This document shows, piece after piece, positions 1-6,984 of a stretch of DNA of 64,000 nucleotides; the first letter of the stretch is position 1; the number at the start of each line of letters is the position of its first letter. The notes below the pieces were generated by a model. It was given only the letters and a program-made list of their open reading frames with translations, was not told where the DNA came from and ran no database searches. The DNA lies in assembly GCF_018255755.1 (NCBI RefSeq), contig NZ_CP073766.1, positions 7,996,501 to 8,060,500 on the forward strand, in the 5' to 3' direction. The position numbers and the translations under genes were made by a program. Source of the DNA: Chitinophaga sp. HK235. GTDB lineage: Bacteria; Bacteroidota; Bacteroidia; Chitinophagales; Chitinophagaceae.

Positions 1-505
1 GGCTTTGTCGCAGCAGTTTGATGAAGAGTATTTCCAGGTTTGCCCGGATAACTTCCAGATACCTTTCTTTCTTATCACAATACTCCTTAAAAATTTCCGT
101 CAGGGTAGCATATAAACTGTTGAATTCATCGAGGTGTACTGCACAAAAATGTTTGCTGCTGACCTTTCTTAAGATCTGGCTGGCGGGCTTTTCCATTGAT
201 GAATAAAAGTCATGACTGAATTCTATCAGATAGCCTGAGCATCCTTTTTTTAGTGCCAGCTGATGTACCTGTCCGGGTCGTATCCAATAAACGCTGTGGT
301 CACTAACCGGATAAGGTGTGAAATCTATCACATGTTCGCCGGCGCCTTTTTCCAGTACCAGCATATAAAAAAAGCTGTGCCGGTGAAGAGGCCAGTTCCT
401 GTCTGCTGTGGATAATAAAGGGCTGAGGTCACGTATCAGGAAACTGCCGGAAGAACCAGTCTCCTTGGTTGATTGGGCGATATGTCTTACCGGGATTTCT
501 TTCAT
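1..505 (-). CDS. AraC-family transcriptional regulator, N-terminal part (cut by window edge)
   Basis: Reading the minus strand from ATG at 505 gives 168 residues with no stop before the window edge. The start is MKEIPVRHIAQ, and the region around residues 40-90 (HRHSFFYMLVLEKG, then WIRPGQVHQL) has the pattern of the cupin sensor domain of AraC-type regulators: a His pair on a beta strand and a PGxxH turn. The C-terminal double helix-turn-helix would lie before position 1. Such proteins usually activate a nearby operon when a small ligand binds the cupin. The family call rests on the cupin half only; the DNA-binding half is not visible. Confidence 0.75.
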   Translation of the reverse strand, partial: MKEIPVRHIAQSTKETGSSGSFLIRDLSPLLSTADRNWPLHRHSFFYMLVLEKGAGEHVIDFTPYPVSDHSVYWIRPGQVHQLALKKGCSGYLIEFSHDFYSSMEKPASQILRKVSSKHFCAVHLDEFNSLYATLTEIFKEYCDKKERYLEVIRANLEILFIKLLRQS

Positions 506-562
506 TTTTTGCAGGTTTCCTTTCGGAATGCAAGTTAAGGAGAACGGATTTGTTATGCGAAT

Positions 563-584
563 AAAAAAGCCCTATAACAGGGCC
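563..584 (-). terminator. Hairpin terminator for a minus-strand remnant
   Basis: On the minus strand GGCCCTGTTATAGGGC is followed by TTTTTT, a short stem-loop with a U-run. It sits just after the beta-barrel gene end at 595 and just before the AraC-type gene. Confidence 0.5.
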
Positions 585-594
585 TCCATATAAA

Positions 595-648
595 TTAGAA
601 TGCCACCCGCAACGAGAACACCAGGCGTAAATTTCCTTTCTGGTAATG
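595..648 (-). pseudogene. 3' end scrap of an outer-membrane beta-barrel gene
   Basis: The minus strand reads HYQKGNLRLVFSLRVAF and then TAA at 597-595. Alternating hydrophobic residues ending in a terminal Phe are the usual last strand of Bacteroidota outer-membrane barrels. A stop lies just upstream in the same frame, so only the last 17 codons survive, followed by the hairpin at 563-584. No other trace of the gene is seen up to 798. Confidence 0.45.
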
Positions 649-798
649 TCACACGAAAGGTTTAGCGTCACATTTTAGTGCCATTTTTTTCATCCCCTTC
701 TGAAAGCCACAGTAAAACTTTTAACTTGCGCTTGTATTGTCAATCGAGATATTTACCTATAAACTGTAACACATTTTCAAATCCCTAAATCTATCACA
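649..798. other. Non-coding interval
   Basis: AT-rich stretch between the barrel scrap and the next gene. It should hold the promoter of the gene at 799, but no clear TAnnTTTG box was found and no ORF looks real. Confidence 0.4.
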
Positions 799-1389
799 TT
801 GAAAAAATTATTTTTGTTAGCCGCAGCCTGTATTGCCGGTTTTAGTTCCTATTCCCAAAGTTTTGTGCATGGTGCAGGTGTAGTTGCTTTTATACAAACA
901 GCGGCGAACTCAGATGCTTTTGCGGTGGGCGGTCTTACTTATTCTCCCCGTTTTAACTTTATGGAGCAAGACAATATGTCTTTATCCCTGGGTGTTCCCC
1001 TGAGTATAGGATTGGGTGGCAGCTACAATAGCAGCTATGGTTCCTATAGTGGAGAGAGCAATAATCTCAGTTTTATATTTAACGCCCCACTGGTATTTAA
1101 CGCCAACTTCGGCCGGGGATCCAGCCGGGATGCCGATGGCCGCTTTGGATTTTTTGTAGGCGCAGGCTACGGCTTTCATTACAGCAGCCGCAATCAAAAT
1201 TACTACAACAACGTATCAGGCGATTATTCCGCCAGCGCCAAATCCAGCACTAACGGACCAATGGGCAATGCAGGCTTTCGTATAGGCGTTGGCAGAGTAC
1301 ATAACATTGAGGTAAAATTGAGTTACATGAAAGGTTTGAGTGACGACAAACCTAATGTATTCAGCATCGGCACGCTCTTTAATTTCTAA
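799..1389 (+). CDS. Outer-membrane beta-barrel protein
   Basis: A 196-residue exported protein. The signal peptide MKKLFLLAAACIAGFSSYSQ is followed by Gly-, Ser- and aromatic-rich strands (LSLGVPLSIGLGG, GFFVGAGYGFHYSS) and ends in Phe (FSIGTLFNF), as expected for an eight-strand-type barrel in the outer membrane. The start is TTG at 799; no ATG lies in frame near the signal peptide, so TTG is the best choice. The function cannot be read from sequence. The next gene starts 40 bp downstream and also has a signal peptide, so the two may once have been co-transcribed. Confidence 0.7.
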   Translation: MKKLFLLAAACIAGFSSYSQSFVHGAGVVAFIQTAANSDAFAVGGLTYSPRFNFMEQDNMSLSLGVPLSIGLGGSYNSSYGSYSGESNNLSFIFNAPLVFNANFGRGSSRDADGRFGFFVGAGYGFHYSSRNQNYYNNVSGDYSASAKSSTNGPMGNAGFRIGVGRVHNIEVKLSYMKGLSDDKPNVFSIGTLFNF

Positions 1390-1428
1390 TTGTCTCTTTT
1401 TCTAAATTTTCATTTTATCTTTTATTGT

Positions 1429-1754
1429 ATGAAAAAATTGTTTGCCCTGATACTGTTGGCTGGGTCGTTCGTTTGAGTAATAAATCGCAATCACAGGATA
1501 TCGTTAAAGGTGACCTGGCATTTCTGAAAGATGTTAAAGAAATACAGGTAGCGTATGTGTACGAGAATATAACCGTTGGTAAAGATGGTAAAGAAGCTAC
1601 CTATATCAAAAGGAAAAAAAACGTCGGTATAAAGTCTGCCAAAGCAGCTGTCAATCTCGAAATTTATATCTATGATACTGCCAATAAATCCAAAGCGCTT
1701 TGCAAAATCATGTTAAATGATATGAGAGGCGGTAAAGGCCAGTTTGCTAAATGA
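1429..1754 (+). pseudogene. Secreted protein gene with frameshift, internal loss and truncated end
   Basis: ATG at 1429 opens a clean signal peptide (MKKLFALILLAGSFV) that stops at TGA 1474. The mature part continues in another frame (SNKSQSQDIVKGDLAFLKD onward) to 1754. An ORF opening at TTG 1425 bypasses the signal peptide and gives a nonsense N-terminus, so I treat the gene as frameshifted near 1470. From memory of a Bacteroidota family of about 200 residues with the start DIVKGDLxFLKGxKEINV, the present text jumps from the early part (YIKRKK) to a late part (AAVNLEIYIYDTANKSKALCKI), so a middle segment also seems lost. The last codon TGA is the first three bases of an insertion-sequence-like end at 1752. 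Confidence 0.6.
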
Positions 1755-1793
1755 AGTGCCCCCAAATAGTTAGACACTTTTGGGGGCACTTCA
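1752..1793. repeat. Fossil pair of insertion-sequence ends (15-bp perfect inverted repeat)
   Basis: TGAAGTGCCCCCAAA at 1752-1766 is perfectly inverted at 1779-1793, with 12 bp between the arms. The arm resembles the left end of the IS3-family element at 30667 (TGAAGTGCTCCCCAA). This looks like two abutted ends of a related element whose body was deleted, or a minimal non-autonomous copy. It could also act as a terminator hairpin. Confidence 0.5.
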
Positions 1794-1818
1794 TTTATGA
1801 GAAGACCTCTTTTAAATC

Positions 1819-2076
1819 TTACCATCCATATCGGATCCATATATCCCCATCAGGCCCAACCTGACGATCGATAAGAAACTTTTTCTTCATCCACTGTTTT
1901 TTGTTTTTGGAAACAATTTTCCAGCTGGGATGATTCCAGAATTTTAATTTTTCTGGCTTTTCAGATCTATCATCATTCATAATGAAGACATGAAAAAGGA
2001 TTGTCAGAGCATGCTTTGTAGAAACTGGGATGCCATCTGCAATAAGGGCATGCGGCATACATGTTTTTTCTGACAA
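1819..2076 (-). CDS. Hypothetical protein, possibly a gene fragment
   Basis: An 85-codon ORF opening at TTG 2076, with no ATG nearby (first Met is residue 6). It is rich in Lys and Trp at the C-terminus (FWNHPSWKIVSKNKKQWMKKK) and ends WIRYGW. The same frame stays open a short way upstream (TIAGLTTLSEK) to a stop, without a start codon, which suggests a truncated gene. It lies next to the fossil insertion-sequence end. No family recognised. Confidence 0.3.
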   Translation of the reverse strand: MSEKTCMPHALIADGIPVSTKHALTILFHVFIMNDDRSEKPEKLKFWNHPSWKIVSKNKKQWMKKKFLIDRQVGPDGDIWIRYGW

Positions 2077-2344
2077 GGTTGTAAGTCCTGCGATGGTCGG
2101 TCGTCTTTAAGACTTTAAATTTTTTCACTTGTAAACACATTTGGTGTTACAAGCCGTCGAATTCTTTTTTCATAAGTGTCAACTGGTGAACAAGTAAAAG
2201 TGCTTACAAAGTAGAAAAAACTCAGGGTATATAAAGCTGCTGTTTTGTTCATATTTATCCAGCTATAATAAATATATTATTTATTGTCTATCTAAATATT
2301 TGTTAATTAATATTATATGTATGACATGTTCTGTACGTTTGATC
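2077..2344. other. AT-rich non-coding interval
   Basis: No convincing ORF. It leads into the operator and promoter of the MFS gene and may include worn remains of the fragment at 1819-2076. Confidence 0.4.
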
Positions 2345-2366
2345 TATTCAATAAAATTATTGAATA
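2345..2366. promoter_or_regulatory. 22-bp palindromic operator, copy 1 (MFS promoter)
   Basis: TATTCAATAA, two bases (AA), TTATTGAATA: perfect 10-bp arms. The identical arms occur at 4455-4476 in front of the ArsR-rhodanese gene. The right arm overlaps the place of the -33 element (TTG at 2360-2362), so binding there should block transcription. Confidence 0.8.
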
Positions 2367-2380
2367 GTTGAGTATTTCCT

Positions 2381-2388
2381 TACCTTTG
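2381..2388 (+). promoter_or_regulatory. Bacteroidota -7 promoter box of the MFS gene
   Basis: TACCTTTG fits TAnnTTTG exactly. TTG at 2360-2362 lies 18 bp upstream, close to the normal -33 spacing. Confidence 0.6.
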
Positions 2389-2459
2389 TCCTGAAGTAAA
2401 TGCACTGAAAACCGTTTTGTAAAAGTCATTTTAACCTAAACCATCAAAAAACAAAGACA

Positions 2460-3740
2460 TTGGAAATTAAACTGGGCTTAAAGGAAAACTGGCAGCAATT
2501 TTCGCTGCTGGTGCTGCTGAATATGCTGGTAGGGGGGATGGTTGGCCTTGAAAGGACAGTGGTACCCTTAGTGGGCACGGAAGAATTTAAAATAGGTTCC
2601 GATATTGTTGTCTTCTCTTTTATCATCGCATTCGGTGTTGTGAAGGCCTTTACCAACCTGGTTTCGGGCGTACTAGCCGATAAATATACCCGGAAGAAAG
2701 TACTGATATTGGGATGGCTCTTCGGTTTGCCGGTTCCTTTCCTGTTGGCCTGGGGACCAGGCTGGAACTGGATTCTGCTGGCCAATGTTCTCCTGGGTAT
2801 CAGTCAGGGCCTGGCCTGGTCCATGACGGTGAATATGAAGATAGACCTGGTGGGACCGAAGAAACGCGGTTTAGCCATGGGCCTGAACGAGGCCGCAGGA
2901 TACGGAGCGGTGGGCTTAACAGCCTTACTGACAGGATACCTCGCATCGGCGTATGGATTAAGGCCACAACCTTTTTATATCGGGATCGCCTATACGATAA
3001 TCGGACTGTTGCTTTCTGTGCTGGTCATCAGAGATACCCGCAAATATGCACAGCTGGAATCAAAACAGGTGAATACAACAGCGGTCCCAAAACCTGGATT
3101 AGCCTGGGTTTTCAAAGAAACATCGCTGAAGAATAGAAACCTTTTTGCTGTCTCTCAGGCAGGGCTGGTCAACAATCTCAATGATGGTATGTCCTGGGGT
3201 GTGTTCCCGTTATTGTTTATTTCAGCAGGAGTAGGACTGGAAGGTGTTGGTTGGATAAAAGCCATATACCCGGTGGTATGGGGCGTGGGTCAGGTGGTGA
3301 CAGGCCCGCTGACAGACCGTTTGGGACGAAAGCCTCTGATCGTTTGGGGAATGTTTGTCCAGGTACTGGGGCATGTGGTAATAGGATTTAAGTTTTTTGA
3401 ACCGTTAACAGACGGCCTGGTAGGCTCTGTTTTACTGGGATTGGGGACAGCCATGGTATATCCGGCTTTACTGGCAGCTGTCAGTGATACGGCACATCCT
3501 GCCTGGAGAGCTTCTTCCCTGGGAGTATACCGGTTCTGGAGAGATATCGGTTATGCAGCAGGTGCATTGATGGCAGGTGTTGTGGCTGGTTTATTCGGGC
3601 TGATATGGGCCGTACATATTGCCGGGCTCCTGACTCTATTGTCCGGTTTGGTTGTTTTGTTCCGGATGAAAGAAACTATTCATAGCAAGTCAGAGAAGGC
3701 GGAACATAACACAACAACAGCAGAAACAATCTTGTCATAA
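2460..3740 (+). CDS. Major facilitator superfamily transporter
   Basis: A 426-residue inner-membrane protein with about 12 hydrophobic segments. It has MFS motif-A-like loops in both halves (ADKYTRKKV near residue 75, TDRLGRKPL near residue 285), which marks a proton-coupled carrier; the substrate cannot be told. The start is TTG at 2460; the next Met is well inside the first membrane segment. It converges on the ArsR-rhodanese gene with a 4-bp gap, and both promoters carry the same palindrome. Co-regulation by that repressor is therefore likely, which makes export of a toxic anion, metalloid or sulfur compound a reasonable guess, but this is inference from context. Confidence 0.85.
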   Translation: MEIKLGLKENWQQFSLLVLLNMLVGGMVGLERTVVPLVGTEEFKIGSDIVVFSFIIAFGVVKAFTNLVSGVLADKYTRKKVLILGWLFGLPVPFLLAWGPGWNWILLANVLLGISQGLAWSMTVNMKIDLVGPKKRGLAMGLNEAAGYGAVGLTALLTGYLASAYGLRPQPFYIGIAYTIIGLLLSVLVIRDTRKYAQLESKQVNTTAVPKPGLAWVFKETSLKNRNLFAVSQAGLVNNLNDGMSWGVFPLLFISAGVGLEGVGWIKAIYPVVWGVGQVVTGPLTDRLGRKPLIVWGMFVQVLGHVVIGFKFFEPLTDGLVGSVLLGLGTAMVYPALLAAVSDTAHPAWRASSLGVYRFWRDIGYAAGALMAGVVAGLFGLIWAVHIAGLLTLLSGLVVLFRMKETIHSKSEKAEHNTTTAETILS

Positions 3741-3744
3741 TCCG

Positions 3745-4419
3745 TTAGCCGGACTTCTCCTGGCTAACGATAGGATAACCTTTAGCCTGCCAGTCGGGAA
3801 AACCTTCCAGCATCCTTTGTGCCTTGTAGCCTTGCTTCTGTAGCAGTTTGACTGCTTCATCCGCATAAACGCAAAATGGTCCCCTGCAATAGGCAACAAT
3901 TGTTTTTCCCTTGGGTAATTTTTTTAGATGTTCACCGAGTTGATCCACCGGCATAGACAGCGCTTTATGGATATGCCCGCGGTTGTATTCTTCTTCCGGT
4001 CTTACATCCAGTAAAATGACTTTGTTTTTTTCGAGAAGGCCCAATAGCTCATCGGCCTCCACGGCTTTCAGATCGTCATATCCGGCTCTGAAATCCTTTA
4101 CGATTTTTTCTACCTCTGCGTTATAAGACATCCCCAGTTCCCTTAAATGTACCCAGGCGTCATAAACATTGCTGCCCGCAAGGGAGTATCGGATAAAATT
4201 GCCATCCCTGGCAACCGTTACCAGTTTGGCATGCTTTAACGTTTGCAGATGCTGTGAAGTGTTGGCGATGGATAAGCCGGTATAATTAGCGATCTGCTCA
4301 ACCGTAAAAGGCCCCTGGGCCAACAGATCTATGATTTCCATGCGATGAGGATTGCCTAAGGCTTTTGTCACTTTGGCCAGTTCACTGTATACCTTCTGTT
4401 TAAAGTCTTGTTTATTCAT
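3745..4419 (-). CDS. ArsR-family repressor fused to a rhodanese domain
   Basis: A 224-residue protein. Residues 5-90 form an ArsR winged helix (KALGNPHRMEIIDLLAQG, then LSIANTSQHLQTLKHAKLV). The C-terminal half is a rhodanese-like domain (VILLDVRPEEEYNRGHI) with active loop CRGPFC, whose first Cys is in the persulfide-carrying position. The HTH half has no Cys, so metal or persulfide sensing by Cys pairs within it, as in ArsR or BigR, is not available; sensing may go through the rhodanese Cys. I chose ATG 4419 because the longer frame from 4461 would start inside the operator (4455-4476) and upstream of the -7 box. Autoregulation and control of the MFS gene are inferred from the shared operator. 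Confidence 0.85.
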   Translation of the reverse strand: MNKQDFKQKVYSELAKVTKALGNPHRMEIIDLLAQGPFTVEQIANYTGLSIANTSQHLQTLKHAKLVTVARDGNFIRYSLAGSNVYDAWVHLRELGMSYNAEVEKIVKDFRAGYDDLKAVEADELLGLLEKNKVILLDVRPEEEYNRGHIHKALSMPVDQLGEHLKKLPKGKTIVAYCRGPFCVYADEAVKLLQKQGYKAQRMLEGFPDWQAKGYPIVSQEKSG

Positions 4420-4440
4420 CATCAGGAAATGATTATCCGG

Positions 4441-4448
4441 CAAAGATA
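4441..4448 (-). promoter_or_regulatory. -7 promoter box of the ArsR-rhodanese gene
   Basis: The minus strand reads TATCTTTG, an exact TAnnTTTG. It lies between the operator and ATG 4419, predicting a leader of about 12-15 bases. Confidence 0.6.
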
Positions 4449-4454
4449 CGAAAG

Positions 4455-4476
4455 TATTCAATAATGTTATTGAATA
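4455..4476. promoter_or_regulatory. 22-bp palindromic operator, copy 2 (arsR promoter)
   Basis: TATTCAATAA, two bases (TG), TTATTGAATA: the same 10-bp arms as at 2345-2366. It lies directly upstream of the -7 box, suited for autorepression. Confidence 0.8.
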
Positions 4477-4569
4477 GGCGGTGGCCCGGCTTTCTGAACA
4501 GGGACAAGCGTTTTATGAGTATACAAATGTATTTTTGCTTCGATTATAGTCTGATGATAATGCTGAAGC

Positions 4570-5155
4570 ATGATGAACGGATTTGAACTGATTTTACAGA
4601 ACGTCGAAAAATATATCGCTCTTACGGAAGCGGAAAAAGTCTTTTTTTTGTTCTCTGCTACAGGAGCGCCTGTACCATAAAAAGGAATACCTGCATCGGG
4701 AAGGCAGCACCTGCAGCCAGTTGGTTTTCATCACCAGCGGATGTGTCAAGAGTTACCTGCTAGATACAAAAGGCAATGAACATATTTTAACCATCGCGAT
4801 TGCTGACTGGTGGGTGGCAGACTATAAGAGCCTCGTTTTCGATACACCTTCCGAACTGTTTATAGAAGCAGTGGAGCCAACACAGGTCCTGTTACTCTCT
4901 AAAAACAAACGGGAAGAACTGTTTAAAAAAATACCCCGCTTCGAACACTATTTCAGAATCCTTACGGAGCGTGCATTTGCAGTTAGTCAGCAGCGCATTA
5001 CAGATATCTTAAGTCTTCCTGCAGTGGAGCGGTATGAAAAATTCCTCCAGCGTTACTCCCGGATTGCAGATGCCTTTTCCCAGCAACAAATTGCTTCCTT
5101 CATTGGTGTAACACCCGCCTTCTTCAGTCGCATGCTCAAATCCCGGCGTAAATAA
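4570..5155 (+). pseudogene. Crp/Fnr-family regulator with a frameshift in a T8 run
   Basis: ATG 4570/4573 opens MNGFELILQNVEKYIALTEAEKVFF, a typical start of Bacteroidota Crp-like proteins, but this frame stops at 4678-4680. After the run of eight T at 4642-4649 the expected protein continues one base out of frame (CSLLQERLYHKKEY, then HREGSTCSQLVFITSG) and runs to 5155. Seven T would restore one frame of about 194 codons: a cyclic-nucleotide-type sensor fold and a C-terminal HTH (FSQQQIASFIGVTPAFFSRML). The change may be real loss, a reversible slippage switch, or a sequencing error. An FNR-like site lies just downstream. Confidence 0.75.
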
Positions 5156-5180
5156 TACGGTCTCCAAAAATTTAACAAAC

Positions 5181-5200
5181 CACTTGATCCAGGTCAAGTG
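5181..5200. promoter_or_regulatory. FNR/Crp-like palindromic binding site
   Basis: CACTTGA, six bases, TCAAGTG: perfect 7-bp arms. The core TTGATCCAGGTCAA differs from the FNR consensus TTGAT-N4-ATCAA at one base. Its centre is about 43 bp before the start predicted from CACCTTTG (5220-5227, one mismatch to TAnnTTTG), a usual activator position. Confidence 0.6.
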
Positions 5201-5279
5201 ACAGCCATTTTATTGTTCACACCTTTGTTGTGCGGTAGCGCGCTTTACCACTCAGTTTTTACTATTTAAACATTAGACT

Positions 5280-5921
5280 ATGAACAAACGTCATGGCTGG
5301 TGGCCCGTGCTGGCATTATTATCATTATTGCTAAGCGGCAGCATATCGGCGAATGCTTCTCACAAAAAAATGAATATGGAAAAAAAAGCACTCATCATCA
5401 TTGATGTTCAGAATGATTATTTCAAAGGCGGAAAAATGGAGTTGTTCCGCCCCGATGCTGCAGCAGACAATATCAGACGGATACTGGAGAAATGCCGCAA
5501 AGAAGGTGTTCCCGTAATTTATATTCAACATGCTGCTGATGCTGCAGGTGGGTTCCTGGTAGCCAATACTACCGGCGCGGAAATACATCCATCAGTACTT
5601 CCCCTTCCTGGTGAAAAAATCATCACTAAACATTATCCGAACAGTTTCCGCGAAACAGCACTGCTGGACTATCTGAAACAGATCGGTGTGTCCAACCTGA
5701 TTATCACCGGCATGATGACGCATGTGTGCGTGGATGCCACTACCAGGGCAGCCAAAGATCTGGGCTTTCATTGTACGGTGATCGCTGATGCCTGCGCCAC
5801 CAGAGCGCTGGAAGTAGACCATGAAAAAGTATCTGCAGCCGATGTACAGCGGGCGCTGATCGGTTCACTGGGGTTTTATTATGCGGATATCGTTAATACA
5901 CAACAATACCTGATGCGATAA
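5280..5921 (+). CDS. Exported isochorismatase-like cysteine hydrolase
   Basis: 213 residues. A signal peptide (residues 1-27, LALLSLLLSGSISANA) precedes a complete cysteine hydrolase domain with the expected triad: Asp42 in IIDVQND, Lys117 in ITKHYPNSF and Cys150 in MMTHVCVDAT. The family hydrolyses amide or ether-type bonds in small molecules (isochorismate, nicotinamide, N-carbamoyl compounds); the substrate here is unknown. A periplasmic location is unusual, since most relatives are cytoplasmic. A second Met at residue 33 (MEKKALIIIDV) would give the cytoplasmic form, so a dual start cannot be excluded. The FNR-like box and the Crp/Fnr gene just upstream suggest that regulator controls it. 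Confidence 0.85.
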   Translation: MNKRHGWWPVLALLSLLLSGSISANASHKKMNMEKKALIIIDVQNDYFKGGKMELFRPDAAADNIRRILEKCRKEGVPVIYIQHAADAAGGFLVANTTGAEIHPSVLPLPGEKIITKHYPNSFRETALLDYLKQIGVSNLIITGMMTHVCVDATTRAAKDLGFHCTVIADACATRALEVDHEKVSAADVQRALIGSLGFYYADIVNTQQYLMR

Positions 5922-5928
5922 AAGTGAT

Positions 5929-5968
5929 AACCCAGGCCTTACACTGTCTGTATAAGGCCTGGGTTTTT
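5929..5968 (+). terminator. Rho-independent terminator
   Basis: AACCCAGGCCTTA and TAAGGCCTGGGTT form a 13-bp stem followed by T residues, 8 bp after the hydrolase stop. Confidence 0.85.
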
Positions 5969-6147
5969 CTCCGCTACAGGACCCGGTTGCAGGCCGGTAT
6001 TTTAGCTACACGCTCAGCAACTTCAGGCCCACTGATCATTTCCATTGAATGTTTCGCCTGCTTTATTTAGCGGCAAATGAACAAAAATGAATAACTGTTT
6101 GTCCTTATTAAGAGTTTATCTTCATTAACCTTTAATACCGGAAACAT

Positions 6148-6984
6148 ATGCGCTTATTGAGCCGTACCTGCAAGCAGCTGTTTGTTTTTTTGTTTGTTAG
6201 AAAATCTTTTTATCGCCTTCATCTCATCGTTTATAAAATAAGTATGTTAGGGTTGGGAATCAGAAATTCTGAAAATGAACGGGTATCCGGAGAGAGAGCG
6301 TTTATCCGTCATCTGAAGAAAAATGGCATGTTGTCATCCGGCGTAATTTTCGATATTGGAGCCAATGTGGGACACTACTCCGAAATGTTGCGCAGATACC
6401 AGGTACAGCTGCCGATCTATGCATTTGAGCCGCATCCGACTTCCTTCCGGAAACTGGAAGTAATGGCCGCTAAACATGATTTTATACCGGTGTGGATGGC
6501 TGCCGGGGATCAGGAGGAGGATACCGTGATATACGATTATTCCGGAGGGGGAGGATCAGAACATGCCAGTATGTACCGGGAAGTAATTGAAACCCTGCAT
6601 GATGGCGTAGCGGAGGCTGTCGCCGTTACTCAAACTACGCTGGATGAATTTGTGATGTCCCGGCAGATTGATGAAATTGCCTTGCTGAAGATTGATACGG
6701 AAGGCCATGAACTGCCGGTATTAAAAGGGGCCAGCAGCTGTATCGCCAGCGGTATCGTGAAAGTGATACAGATTGAATTCAATGAGATGAATGTGATCTC
6801 CCGTACTTTTTTCAAAGATATTATTGACCAGTTGCCAGGATATGATTTTTACCGGTTGTTACCTGACGGTCTTCAGGCACTGGGTAAATACAATCCCGCG
6901 CACTATGAAATTTTTTCCTTCCAGAATATTGTTGCCATCAGGGCAACGGAGCCTGCAGCATTTCCCGTTCAAAACGTTCCATGA
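6148..6984 (+). CDS. FkbM-family methyltransferase (plus strand, edge of EPS cluster)
   Basis: 278 residues. The SAM-binding motif is IFDIGANVGHYSEML near residue 70 and the FkbM acidic motif is LLKIDTEGHELPVLKGA near residue 180. Family members methylate hydroxyl groups of sugars or other small molecules and are common in polysaccharide clusters. The N-terminal 35 residues are basic and hydrophobic (QLFVFLFVRKSFYRLHLIVYK) and may touch the membrane. It is the only cluster gene on the plus strand, and its last 47 bp overlap the convergent glycosyltransferase gene. Confidence 0.85.
   Translation: MRLLSRTCKQLFVFLFVRKSFYRLHLIVYKISMLGLGIRNSENERVSGERAFIRHLKKNGMLSSGVIFDIGANVGHYSEMLRRYQVQLPIYAFEPHPTSFRKLEVMAAKHDFIPVWMAAGDQEEDTVIYDYSGGGGSEHASMYREVIETLHDGVAEAVAVTQTTLDEFVMSRQIDEIALLKIDTEGHELPVLKGASSCIASGIVKVIQIEFNEMNVISRTFFKDIIDQLPGYDFYRLLPDGLQALGKYNPAHYEIFSFQNIVAIRATEPAAFPVQNVP

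Noticed and set aside
4420..4461. Longer N-terminus for the ArsR-rhodanese protein
   Set aside because: It would start inside the operator and upstream of the -7 box, so it could not be on the transcript.
4642..4650. Programmed ribosomal frameshift in the Crp/Fnr gene
   Set aside because: There is a T-run but no downstream stem or known slippery arrangement, and no family precedent that I know; loss, error or slippage is simpler.
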